A stretch of 31,897 bases of DNA. It comes from Phycisphaerae bacterium (GTDB lineage Bacteria > Chloroflexota > Anaerolineae > 4572-78 > J111). Location of the stretch: assembly GCA_028285035.1 (NCBI GenBank), contig JANQQF010000142.1, positions 1-31,897 of the forward strand, read 5' to 3'. Shown here one piece after another: positions 24,104 through 31,867 of this stretch. A program made the position numbers and the translations under genes. Within the stretch, counting starts at the first letter, position 1. Each line of letters starts with the position of its first letter. The notes beneath the pieces are model-generated. The model was not told where the DNA came from, did not search any database, and saw only the letters and a list, made by a program, of their open reading frames with translations.

Positions 24104-24865
24104 CTAAAGTAACTCTGCCTCGATAATCTGAGCAGAAATTGCTTGTGTTGCTGTCGTTAGCCGCTTAGTGATGCGGTCTAATTGCCCTTTGGCTGGAAAT
24201 CGAAACGTTGGGGCGCAGATGTTGAGGGCGGCAATAATATTGTTTTGATCATCAATGATGGGGGCCGAAATACCGGTTAAGCCTACCTCAAATGCATCAA
24301 CCGAGATGGCATAGCCAGCTTGCCGAGCTTTCGCACATTGGCCCTTCATTTGATCAAAATTTGTAATGGTATCGGGTGTAGGACTTTCTAGAGGCTGAGC
24401 AAAGTAATGTTGTAAGGCTTGTTCGGTCCAGGTTGACATGAACAAAAGACCAGAGGTCACCGTATGGATAGGGTGACGGCGCCCTACCCAATTGTTTACC
24501 CGAATTTCGTGGCTCGATTGAACCTGATCTAAATAGTGGACAAACCAGCCATCGGGCACTTCCAATACAGTTGCCTCAGAGGTGACGTCTGTGATTTCGC
24601 GTAGATACGGTCGAGCGATGTGAATAAGTTTTTGATGGGGATTGCTTTGAGTCACAAGATCGGCAATACCTGGCCCGATACAGTAACCATCGTACTTGGG
24701 CAGGCGTTCAACTGCATTGAGGGTTTCAAGGGTCACAAGCAATCGAGAGACTGTGCTCTTATGCAAGCCCGACTCTGCCGCAATTGAGGTTACCCCAATT
24801 CCCTCTGGGTGTGTTGATACAATCTTTAGAATTTCAAAGGCACGTGTGAGTGATTGAACCGACAT
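24104..24865 (-). CDS. IclR-family transcriptional regulator
   Basis: 253 aa. The N-terminal winged helix-turn-helix (MSVQSLTRAFEILKIVSTHP, then IAAESGLHKSTVSRLLVTL) and the C-terminal effector domain (about 80-250; DVTSEATVLEVPDGWFVHYL, HTVTSGLLFMSTW, GISAPIIDDQNNIIAALNI) are both complete and of normal length. IclR proteins control degradation of small organic acids and aromatic or amine compounds. The dehydrogenase gene 27 bp downstream is a likely partner. Its own promoter region carries inverted TGGGACAAA half-sites (24876-24915), consistent with autoregulation. No clear ribosome site precedes the ATG at 24865. Confidence 0.88.
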   Translation of the reverse strand: MSVQSLTRAFEILKIVSTHPEGIGVTSIAAESGLHKSTVSRLLVTLETLNAVERLPKYDGYCIGPGIADLVTQSNPHQKLIHIARPYLREITDVTSEATVLEVPDGWFVHYLDQVQSSHEIRVNNWVGRRHPIHTVTSGLLFMSTWTEQALQHYFAQPLESPTPDTITNFDQMKGQCAKARQAGYAISVDAFEVGLTGISAPIIDDQNNIIAALNICAPTFRFPAKGQLDRITKRLTTATQAISAQIIEAELL

Positions 24866-24875
24866 AAAATCTTGA

Positions 24876-24915
24876 TTTGTCCCATATAATGGGATAAGTT
24901 GTAATTTGGGACAAA
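24876..24915. promoter_or_regulatory. Candidate IclR operator
   Basis: TTTGTCCCA (24876-24884) and TGGGACAAA (24907-24915) form a perfect 9-bp inverted pair. Between them TCCCAT (24880-24885) also faces ATGGGA (24889-24894) across 3 bp. The site lies 10-50 bp upstream of the IclR start. Confidence 0.5.
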
Positions 24916-24992
24916 ATTTCGAGCATTATGAATTATTTTTTCTTTCTTGTCAAAGAGAAGCTAGGGAAAGTGAAATGAAACTGATCAAAATG

Positions 24993-25028
24993 AATCAGGA
25001 GGCCAAAGTGCACTTTGGCCTCCTGATT
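24993..25028 (-). terminator. 36-bp perfect palindrome, probable terminator of the transporter gene
   Basis: AATCAGGAGGCCAAAGTG is followed immediately by its exact complement, 18 bp per arm with no spacer. It lies 52 bp after the transporter stop (25080) on the minus strand and is followed by CATTTTG, a modest T-run. Confidence 0.7.
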
Positions 25029-25079
25029 TCAAGCTAACAAGAGAGGAATGTAGGTGTGTATATTGCTATATTTTACTAC

Positions 25080-25982
25080 TCAACCTCGATTTCTAGTATT
25101 GATGATGTAAATTCCCACCCCAATGATAATCATCCCCACCACCATGATCAGGGTAATCGTTTCGCCTAAAACGAACATTCCACCTAATGAGGCTGCCACA
25201 GGATTGGCATAGGCCACCATTGCTACGGTTGTGGCTCCAAAGCGGCGGAGGGTTACATAATACATGGTGAAGGCAATGAAGGTGCCAACGATGCCACCAT
25301 ACAACACCGTGCCAACCCCGATTATACCAATTTGGCTAAAATCAAAGCCGATAAAGATTAGGTGTATCGGAAGAAGACCAATGACGGCAATGTAAATTTG
25401 GATGCTAGTTAAATCAAATACGTCAATATCAGAGGCATAGCGGCGAACGTAAATTGTGCTGAGACTGATACTCAGCAGGGCCATAAAGACAAACATATAA
25501 CCCCGTAGGTCGGCCGCCCCCGTTAAATTTAAACCACTTTCACCCCGCAAAGCGAGCAATACCGCGCCACTCAGGGCCAACGCGACCCCGATGATAGTTC
25601 GTCTGGATAATCGTTCTCCTTGTAAAAAGAAATGGGCTAAAATGACCGTAACGGCTGGGCCTACTGTGTTGATAATGGCAGTTAGCCCACTCGATAAAAA
25701 GCTCAAAGCAAAGAGGAATGAGTAGATAGGGAGGACGGCTGATAGAACTGCCGTAACAATGCCGTGCCAAATTAGGGTTCTAGTGAGAACCAGTTTTCTA
25801 CGTTGAATAGCATAGAACAGCAGAAAAACAGTAGAGGCTGTACACAAACGCAAGAAAATAAACGTAGGTGGATCAAAATATTGTAAACTTAGGCGTGAAC
25901 TGACAAGACTTGTCCCAAAACAAAAGCCGGTGAATAGAACAAATAGGGTCGATTGGAGATTTTGATTGAGGGGCGTTTTCAT
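25080..25982 (-). CDS. EamA/DMT-superfamily transporter
   Basis: 300 aa, ten predicted membrane helices in two EamA halves. The first half runs from FVLFTGFCFGTSLVSSRLSL to GVALALSGAVLLAL, with INTVGPAVTVILAHFFLQGERLS marking the conserved fourth-helix region. The second half starts at GYMFVFMALLSISLSTIY, repeats the pattern in YANPVAASLGGMFVLGETIT and ends in MIIIGVGIYIIN. DMT proteins move metabolites or amino-acid-like solutes. Its ATG (25982-25980) overlaps the TGA of the MttB-like gene by four bases (ATGA), so the two are translationally coupled. The cargo may be the methylated amine or a product of that enzyme (inference). Confidence 0.88.
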   Translation of the reverse strand: MKTPLNQNLQSTLFVLFTGFCFGTSLVSSRLSLQYFDPPTFIFLRLCTASTVFLLFYAIQRRKLVLTRTLIWHGIVTAVLSAVLPIYSFLFALSFLSSGLTAIINTVGPAVTVILAHFFLQGERLSRRTIIGVALALSGAVLLALRGESGLNLTGAADLRGYMFVFMALLSISLSTIYVRRYASDIDVFDLTSIQIYIAVIGLLPIHLIFIGFDFSQIGIIGVGTVLYGGIVGTFIAFTMYYVTLRRFGATTVAMVAYANPVAASLGGMFVLGETITLIMVVGMIIIGVGIYIINTRNRG

Positions 25983-27526
25983 GAATACAGATCAACGCCA
26001 GCTAACGCCGCCTCACGTTGTTGTACGTACGCCTCCAATTCCTCTTTAATCGCTGGGTCCAGTGGTGGCTGTTCATAAGTATTGAGCACCTGTTTCCAAA
26101 TGGTATTGGCCCGTTTGGCGGCATCCCCTGTGCCATTTTGCTCCCACGCCTCAAAGTTTTGTCGATCTGAAACAATTGAGCGATAGAACTCTGAACGGAA
26201 ACGGGCTTGGGTGTGAGGGGTTCCGAGATGATGCCCGCCTGGGCCAACCTCGGCGATCATATCCAAAGCCAAGGTCTCATCGCTGACCTCAACATCTTGC
26301 AGAAAATGTTGGAACATGGCCAAACTTTCCATATCGATGATTATCTTCTCATAACTGACTGTCAGTCCCCCCTCAAGCCAGCCGACCGAGTGCATCAGAA
26401 AATTGGTATGAGCGAGCACGGCAGACCAACTGGCCCACATCGTTTCGTACGAGGCTTGGGCATCAGCTAGGTTTGAGGTGTTGAGGCTGCCACTGTTGCG
26501 ATAGGGGACCTGATAGCGGCGGGCCAATTGTGCGCCCGCCATCGTTGCCCAAGCGCCTTCAGGCGTGCCAAAGGCGGGTGCCCCACTTTGCATATCAATG
26601 TTGGTCGCAAAACCGCCATAGATGACGGGCGCACCGGGCCGCGCCAGTTGGGTAAAGGCGATACCCGCCAGGGCCTCAGCATTCTGCTGGGCCACAGCAC
26701 CGGCCATTGTAATTGGACTCATTGCCCCGGCCAAGATAAAGGGGGTGATAACGAGCACCTGATTGGCGCGGGCATAGGTCAGCATTCCGCCGACCATGCG
26801 GTCATCATAACGCAAGGGGCTACTTGCATTGATGATCCCGCCCAGCACTGGTTCGTTCGACTCGGTAATGCTGTCGCCAAAAACAATCTTCGCCATCGCC
26901 ACCGCATCGGCCGTAATAACTCGGCCATGGGCTGCCTCCAAATAGGCTTTGTCGGTCAGGGTTAGGGCGTTGAGTGAGCGTTGCAAATGTCGAAAGGACA
27001 CAGGGACATCGTGGGGAACGATGATTTGCTCGCCAGTAAAGTGCAGGACATTGGACATCTGCACGATTTTTAGAAAGTTGAGATAATCCTCCATTTTGCC
27101 AGGGCGACGGCCATAATCGAGGTCATTAACAAAGACAACCCCACCCTGAGGCACGAAGGTGATGTGATTCTTGCCAATAGTGAGATTGTGGGCCGGATTA
27201 CGCGCCCGCCAAGTGAAATGGCTAGGGGCTTTGGCCACCAACTCCAAAATCAAATCGCGGTCAAACCAAACGTGCTCTTTGTCGCGATCGACCTTTGCCC
27301 CCGCCTGCTCCCACATATCCAGGGCCTCGGCATCCATAAAGGCAATGCCGATTTCTTCCAAAATCCGCATCGACGCTTCGTGGATTTTTTTTTCCGCTTC
27401 TTCATTTAGACGAGTCATCGGCGGCATATCGTTTTTGATCGAAAGCCAGGGGATATGGGCTAAAGGTGACTTAGGGCCGGATCGTCGTTCGCGTCGCTTT
27501 GAACGACGGGCAGGTTTATCGGACAT
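25979..27526 (-). CDS. MttB-family (trimethylamine methyltransferase-like) protein without pyrrolysine
   Basis: 515 aa from the ATG at 27526 (MSDKPARRSKRRERR), chosen because AAGGAA lies about ten bases upstream; the longer frame begins at a GTG with no support. After a basic tail it follows the COG5598 pattern: LNEEAEKKIHEASMRILEEIG, the GGVVFVNDLDYGRRPG region, MAKIVFGDSI, GAMSPITMAGAVAQQNAEAL and GPGGHHLGTPHTQARF. It has no in-frame amber codon, so it is of the non-pyrrolysine class. Known members demethylate glycine betaine, proline betaine or carnitine, passing the methyl to a corrinoid protein. No corrinoid protein or methylcorrinoid:THF methyltransferase gene is in the window. Coupled to the DMT transporter by a 4-base overlap. 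Substrate unassigned. Confidence 0.88.
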   Translation of the reverse strand: MSDKPARRSKRRERRSGPKSPLAHIPWLSIKNDMPPMTRLNEEAEKKIHEASMRILEEIGIAFMDAEALDMWEQAGAKVDRDKEHVWFDRDLILELVAKAPSHFTWRARNPAHNLTIGKNHITFVPQGGVVFVNDLDYGRRPGKMEDYLNFLKIVQMSNVLHFTGEQIIVPHDVPVSFRHLQRSLNALTLTDKAYLEAAHGRVITADAVAMAKIVFGDSITESNEPVLGGIINASSPLRYDDRMVGGMLTYARANQVLVITPFILAGAMSPITMAGAVAQQNAEALAGIAFTQLARPGAPVIYGGFATNIDMQSGAPAFGTPEGAWATMAGAQLARRYQVPYRNSGSLNTSNLADAQASYETMWASWSAVLAHTNFLMHSVGWLEGGLTVSYEKIIIDMESLAMFQHFLQDVEVSDETLALDMIAEVGPGGHHLGTPHTQARFRSEFYRSIVSDRQNFEAWEQNGTGDAAKRANTIWKQVLNTYEQPPLDPAIKEELEAYVQQREAALAGVDLYS

Positions 27527-27603
27527 TGGATGAGTTTCCTTTGAATAGAAGAGATTTAAAATCAATACGCCTCGAATGAATCGAAGCGCCACCTTAAACT
27601 ATG

Positions 27604-27638
27604 AAATAGCTGGTGTCACGCTCTGTGTGACGCTATTT
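27604..27638. other. Hairpin between the MttB-like and Nudix genes
   Basis: AAATAGC (27604-27610) with GCTATTT (27632-27638), plus inner GTCAC (27615-27619) with GTGAC (27627-27631). It lies 45 bp after the Nudix stop on the minus strand and about 80 bp before the MttB-like start. There is no T-run; it may slow transcription or mark the boundary between the two units. A second small CGAC/GTCG stem follows at about 27644-27658. Confidence 0.4.
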
Positions 27639-27682
27639 GTGCCGACACTCTGCGTCGATACAAGTCCTAAACATGATCTGAC

Positions 27683-28270
27683 TTAGATCTCTCGACGCAA
27701 TTTCCAAGCCGCATACGCGCTTTGAGCATACTGATGATGTGGACCGTGCCACGCTGGAACGGATTTTATGTCCCAATATTGAACATTAGGCCCCTCCGCC
27801 GAGCCTCGCAAAATCCCGCGCTCATACTCACACAAATATGTTATTGCCACAAGGGTGTATAAACCACTCGCTGATGTTTCGGTCCCCACATCCACGAATT
27901 GCAATGGTTTTACCCTTAAGCCTGTCTCCTCAAATGCCTCTCGAATTGCTGCATCGGCTGGTTCTTCATTCACATGTAGCCAACCCCCCGGTAAACACCA
28001 TCGCCGATTGTTTACTCGTTCCATCAATACAATCCGACCTTCTTCGTCAAATATTGCAGCATTGGCCCCTATTTTAGGTGTTACACGACCAAACTCTGCT
28101 CTCATTTGTTCTTGGGCTGCTGAGGGGGGTAAATCTAATATTTCTCCATACGCAGTACTTGCCAGTTGTTGTAGACGTTCGTAGCGTTCTTTGTCATATG
28201 GGTCTGTTGCAAACTGTAATCCGTTATGAGCTATCTCACGTATTTCATTGAGAAAAAGGTATGTATTCAT
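27683..28270 (-). CDS. Nudix hydrolase with N-terminal Nudix_N-type domain
   Basis: 195 aa, cytoplasmic. Residues about 1-60 (LFLNEIREIAHNGLQFATDP, YDKERYERLQQLAS) match the helical Nudix_N domain found in front of some Nudix enzymes. The Nudix box is complete at 96-118: Gly96, Glu102, Arg110-Glu111, Glu114-Glu115, Gly117 (GWLHVNEEPADAAIREAFEE). It should use Mg to split a nucleoside diphosphate linked to another group, such as ADP-ribose or a modified nucleotide; the exact substrate is not readable. GGAGATCAT precedes the ATG. It lies 98 bp from the TetR gene on the same strand and is possibly expressed with it. Confidence 0.88.
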   Translation of the reverse strand: MNTYLFLNEIREIAHNGLQFATDPYDKERYERLQQLASTAYGEILDLPPSAAQEQMRAEFGRVTPKIGANAAIFDEEGRIVLMERVNNRRWCLPGGWLHVNEEPADAAIREAFEETGLRVKPLQFVDVGTETSASGLYTLVAITYLCEYERGILRGSAEGPNVQYWDIKSVPAWHGPHHQYAQSAYAAWKLRREI

Positions 28271-28368
28271 ATGATCTCCAATTCACCTATTCCGCTTAAT
28301 CTTTGTTGATTTCAGCTATGTTAAGATCATTTAAATTTATTCATCAATCAGATAACAATCTGTCAACT

Positions 28369-28947
28369 CTACGAATTCTGTTCTTCTACCACACTCTCAC
28401 CCGCCAACGCCAGCAGCCCCTCAAGAATCTTGGCCCGTAAAGTTGGCTCAATTTGGGTATCATCAATCAATTCAGTGTAGAGCAGACCATCAACAGCTAG
28501 GCGAATGATCGCAGCTTTGACCTCATCTAAACCCTCGTCCAAGATGATATCTTGCCAATAGTTAAATCGAGTTTCGATAGCCTCATCATCAGTTTTAGCT
28601 CGGATGAAGGCCAATAGAATTGGGCTTGTTTCGACCGAAGTATCGTCTTCATCCTCTAATACCGTTTTGATGTAAGCGTGAATGGTTCGGCTTAAATTTG
28701 CCGCTGGCTCGGCTGAGAGTTTGGTGTTGTAACTGTCCTCAAATTGCTGGCTGGCATTTTGGGCGACTGCGTAGAGGAGTGCCTCCTTGCTCGGGAAGTG
28801 GTGCATCAACCCCCCCTTGCTGACTCCGGCCTCCTTGGCCACTTTATCCAAGCTAAAATTGGTGTAATGACCCCCGTCTCGTAAAATGCGAATAGTGGCT
28901 TCAATAATCTTTTTTCGCTTTACTTCTGGATTGCGTATTTTATTCAT
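28369..28947 (-). CDS. TetR-family transcriptional regulator
   Basis: 192 aa. The N-terminal DNA-binding domain is clear: VKRKKIIEATIRILRDGGHY, FSLDKVAKEAGVSKGGLMHH, FPSKEALLYAV. The C-terminal ligand domain (about 75-185) is all helical and contains SPILLAFIRAKTDDE and IIRLAVDGLLYTELI, similar to TetR_C-type effector domains. The gene is divergent from the dimethylglycine-dehydrogenase-like gene and has a CCGAC-CA-GTCGG palindrome 17 bp before its start, which fits self-repression and control of the neighbour. No clear ribosome site precedes the ATG at 28947, so the transcript may be leaderless or weakly translated. Confidence 0.88.
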   Translation of the reverse strand: MNKIRNPEVKRKKIIEATIRILRDGGHYTNFSLDKVAKEAGVSKGGLMHHFPSKEALLYAVAQNASQQFEDSYNTKLSAEPAANLSRTIHAYIKTVLEDEDDTSVETSPILLAFIRAKTDDEAIETRFNYWQDIILDEGLDEVKAAIIRLAVDGLLYTELIDDTQIEPTLRAKILEGLLALAGESVVEEQNS

Positions 28948-28963
28948 GGGTGCTATTCTACCA

Positions 28964-28975
28964 CCGACCAGTCGG
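28964..28975. promoter_or_regulatory. Candidate TetR operator
   Basis: CCGACCAGTCGG, a 5-2-5 palindrome inside CCACCGACCAGTCGGACT. ACCGACC/GGTCGGT-type sites are common TetR-family operators. It sits in the 331-bp divergent region before the flavoprotein gene. Confidence 0.55.
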
Positions 28976-29098
28976 ACTGTAAAATGGGATGGTTTGGCTA
29001 ACTTGTGGTTAAATTTTTACTTTAAAACAACTTATAAATTATTTGTAAGGAGCTTTGGAGATGAGGGACGGGAGATTAGCATTTAAGGAAAAATAGTT

Positions 29099-29201
29099 AA
29101 CTTGAACAAACGGCCTTGATAATTAGTAATTAGTAAATAGTAATTTTTGTTCTTGCAAATGGATTACCAATTACTATTTACTAATTACCTCAAGTCAAGT
29201 T
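29099..29201. repeat. Heptamer inverted array in the divergent TetR/flavoprotein region
   Basis: A 20-bp arm at 29126-29145 is perfectly complementary to 29169-29188. The left arm is built of 7-bp units in register: TAGTAAT 29124-29130, TAGTAAA 29131-29137, TAGTAAT 29138-29144. Outer AACTTG (29099) and CAAGTT contacts extend the potential cruciform. It has the same plan as the hairpin at 9204-9260 but a different heptamer. Confidence 0.65.
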
Positions 29202-29230
29202 CGTAAGTTATAGAGTTTCTGTTCCTATAT

Positions 29231-29262
29231 TCTAATCTTCAATAATCAATCTCCAATCTCCC
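29231..29262 (-). repeat. GAGATTG heptamer array upstream of the flavoprotein gene
   Basis: On the minus strand it reads GAGATTG, GAGATTG, ATTATTG, AAGATTA in register. It ends just before the AAGGAG ribosome site of the gene at 29279. The same heptamer recurs on the other strand downstream of that gene (31752-31780). Confidence 0.6.
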
Positions 29263-29278
29263 AAAAAGGAGCATCGTA

Positions 29279-31744
29279 ATGCCGAACAAAGCAAACATCG
29301 TGGTGATTGGGGCCGGGATTATCGGCGCTAGTGTAGCGTATCATTTGGCCCAGCGGGGGGTCGAGGATATCTTGTTGCTCGACAAAGGTGATCTTGACGT
29401 AAATGATGGTTCAACCTCCCACGCGCCAGGTGGGGTGAGGGTATTAACCCTGTCGGACTGGTATACTCGACTGGGTACGGCCTCGCGTAACTTTTACGAC
29501 ACCTTGCCGCTGGCGGTTGAAGGCGAGGAACAGGTATACCGTACCGGGGCTGTACAGGTGGCTTCGACGCCAGAGCGATATGAAAGTTATAAACGTTTGC
29601 AGGAGATGGGGTTGACGTGGGGCCAGCCGACGACGTTGCTGACCCCAGAAGAGGTGAATGCTAAAAATCCGCTCATTGATGATCGCAAGATTGTCGGAGG
29701 AATTTGGTTGCCCAATGTGGTGACGGTAAATACCAGTCGACTGGCCACATCAACGCGTCGACTTGGCGAAGTGACTGGCAACTTGACCTCAATCGGCAAT
29801 ACCGAAGTAACCGAGGTCGTGGCCGAGGGGGGGCGCGTCCGAGCAGTGTTGACCAACAACCCAGAGATGCCCCGCATTGAGTGTGAGCAGGTGGTGTTGT
29901 GTAGCAACATCTGGGCCCCGATTTTGGCCGGAAAACTCGGCGTGCCGATGCCCCTTTTCCCCGGTCAGCATCAATACATTTACACCAATCCCACCCCAGC
30001 CCTGGATCCCTTCCAGGATGCCTACGTCAGCTTGCCGATTATGACGATGGACGATATTTCGATTTACTACCGTCAGCATGGCGATCGAATCGGCATTGGT
30101 AGTTACCATCATAAAGCGATGCTGGTTGATCCACACAAGCTGGAGAAGAAGGCCGAGTTCCCCTTCACTCCCGAAGATTTCACCAAAGCTTGGTCTTTGA
30201 TGAAAGATCTGATGCCAGCCCTTAATGACACTAAAATTTCTCACGGGATCAATGGGATGTTCGCCTTTACGGTCGATGGAATGCCTATCGTAGGTGAGTC
30301 CAACAAAGTGAAGGGCTTCTGGACAAGCGTTGGGGCGTGGCTCTCCTTTGCCGCTGAATTGGGGAATGTGCTGGCTAACTGGATGACCACGGGTGATCCG
30401 GGGATGGATATGCGGCTGGCCGACGTCAATCGGTTCCACCCCTATCAAACCAACCATGAGTATCTGTCCCGTCAAAGCAAATACTTCTATGAAATCGGCT
30501 TTGATATCATCCACCCCTCGCAAGTTTCTTCCAGTGTACGAAACTTACGCTTGTCACCCCACCACGCCCAGATGCAGGCCCTGGGTGGCGAGACCGTCCC
30601 CTTTGCCGGAACAGAAACCTGCTTGTGGTACGAGTCGAATGCGCCGCTGGTTGAAAAATATGCCGACAAAATTCCGTCGCGTGAAGGCTGGTCTGCCAAA
30701 TTCTGGTCGCCCATTCAGGGGGCTGAACACTTGGCCGTACGAGATAGTGTGGGTTTGATCGACTGGTCGGCGGGGATTGGCCCAATTGAGGTGGCTGGCC
30801 CTGATGCCGCAGCCTATCTCAACTATCTCTGCACGGGCAACGTCGACCGCGCCATCGGTAGCGTGACGTACACGCTGTGGCTCACGCCGCATGGTGGAGT
30901 TAAGCGGGATGTCACCGTGCTGCGTTTAGCTGAGGAAAGTTTCTGGGTGATGACCGGGAAGGCTAACATCCCAGCTGAAATCACTTGGATGCGACAGGTA
31001 GCCGAGTCATATGCCGGTAAGCAGGTCCAAATCATTGATCGCTCAAATGAATATATGTCGCTGGCGATTTGGGGACCAAATTCGCGTAAGGTTCTGGAAA
31101 AAGTGACCAATGCTGATGTCAGCAACGAGGGCTTCCCCTTCTACACCGCCCAAGAAATCGGCGTCGGAATGGTGCCCACCATTGCGGTGCGTATCTCTTA
31201 CGTGGGTGAACTTGGTTGGGAATTCTATGCCCCGATGAATTACGGCTCCCGCTTGTACGATACCTTGTGGGAAGCCGGGCAGGAATTTGGCATGCATCCT
31301 TGTGGTGTTGGGGCCGTGATGTCCTTGCGGTTGGAAAAAGGCTATCGTTTATACGGTGCCGATGTTCATACAGAATACACCCCATATGAAGCAGGTCTGG
31401 GCTGGATGGTCAAGCTCGATAAAGATGATTTTGTCGGTCGTGAGGCGGCTATGGCGGCCAAAGAAGCAGGCCTAACACGCAAGTTGGTTTCGCTCACCTT
31501 TGATGACCCCAAGACCGTCATGTATGGTAACGAGCCTGTCTTTGCTGGTGATGAAGTTGTTGGTCGGGTGACTAGCGGTAACTTTGGTTACTACGTTGGT
31601 AAGTTTATTGCGCTGGCCTATGTCCCTATCGAACACGCTGATATTGGTACCCAATTGCGGGTGCGTTACAACGGCAATTTCTACGACGGCACCGTGGTCA
31701 ACGGGATGCTGTTGGATGCGCAGAATGGTCGGCTGAAAGCATAA
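29279..31744 (+). CDS. FAD-dependent oxidoreductase with GcvT domain (dimethylglycine/sarcosine dehydrogenase family)
   Basis: 821 aa, cytoplasmic, full length for the family. Residues 5-370 are a DAO-type FAD domain with VIGAGIIGASVAYHLA (GxGxxG 11-16); GSTSHAPGG carries His48 at the place of the covalent FAD-linking histidine of DMGDH. A connecting FAO_M-like region (about 373-430) leads to the aminomethyltransferase part: GCV_T about 430-690 (FWSPIQGAEHLAVRDSVGLID, SYVGELGWEFY, GAVMSLRLEKGYRLYG) and GCV_T_C about 715-810. Such enzymes oxidise N-methyl groups of dimethylglycine or sarcosine and pass the one-carbon unit to tetrahydrofolate. AAAAAGGAG precedes the ATG. It is divergent from a TetR regulator and probably followed by another gene at 31868. 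Exact substrate inferred only from family. Confidence 0.9.
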   Translation: MPNKANIVVIGAGIIGASVAYHLAQRGVEDILLLDKGDLDVNDGSTSHAPGGVRVLTLSDWYTRLGTASRNFYDTLPLAVEGEEQVYRTGAVQVASTPERYESYKRLQEMGLTWGQPTTLLTPEEVNAKNPLIDDRKIVGGIWLPNVVTVNTSRLATSTRRLGEVTGNLTSIGNTEVTEVVAEGGRVRAVLTNNPEMPRIECEQVVLCSNIWAPILAGKLGVPMPLFPGQHQYIYTNPTPALDPFQDAYVSLPIMTMDDISIYYRQHGDRIGIGSYHHKAMLVDPHKLEKKAEFPFTPEDFTKAWSLMKDLMPALNDTKISHGINGMFAFTVDGMPIVGESNKVKGFWTSVGAWLSFAAELGNVLANWMTTGDPGMDMRLADVNRFHPYQTNHEYLSRQSKYFYEIGFDIIHPSQVSSSVRNLRLSPHHAQMQALGGETVPFAGTETCLWYESNAPLVEKYADKIPSREGWSAKFWSPIQGAEHLAVRDSVGLIDWSAGIGPIEVAGPDAAAYLNYLCTGNVDRAIGSVTYTLWLTPHGGVKRDVTVLRLAEESFWVMTGKANIPAEITWMRQVAESYAGKQVQIIDRSNEYMSLAIWGPNSRKVLEKVTNADVSNEGFPFYTAQEIGVGMVPTIAVRISYVGELGWEFYAPMNYGSRLYDTLWEAGQEFGMHPCGVGAVMSLRLEKGYRLYGADVHTEYTPYEAGLGWMVKLDKDDFVGREAAMAAKEAGLTRKLVSLTFDDPKTVMYGNEPVFAGDEVVGRVTSGNFGYYVGKFIALAYVPIEHADIGTQLRVRYNGNFYDGTVVNGMLLDAQNGRLKA

Positions 31745-31751
31745 CTTTATA

Positions 31752-31795
31752 GAGATTGGAGATTAGAGACTGAGAGATTATGGAGCCTATAATCT
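31752..31795 (+). repeat. GAGATTG heptamer array and hairpin downstream of the flavoprotein gene
   Basis: GAGATTG, GAGATTA and GAGACTG stand in register (31752-31772), with a further GAGATTA after a one-base slip. AGATTAT (31775-31781) then pairs with ATAATCT (31789-31795). It is opposite in orientation to the array at 29231-29262. Confidence 0.6.
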
Positions 31796-31867
31796 AATAG
31801 AGTTGTTCCTGAATAAGAAATCATATCAGACTACCCTGATTTAACAGCAAATTGAGGGATGGATCGA

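Noticed and set aside
25979..27526. Pyrrolysine-containing MttB
   Set aside because: The frame is full length without an in-frame amber codon, so it belongs to the non-pyrrolysine branch.
29061..29096. A 12-codon ORF (MRDGRLAFKEK) behind an AAGGAG-like site
   Set aside because: Too short, with no leader-peptide features such as codon runs or an attached attenuator; the region is repeat-rich.
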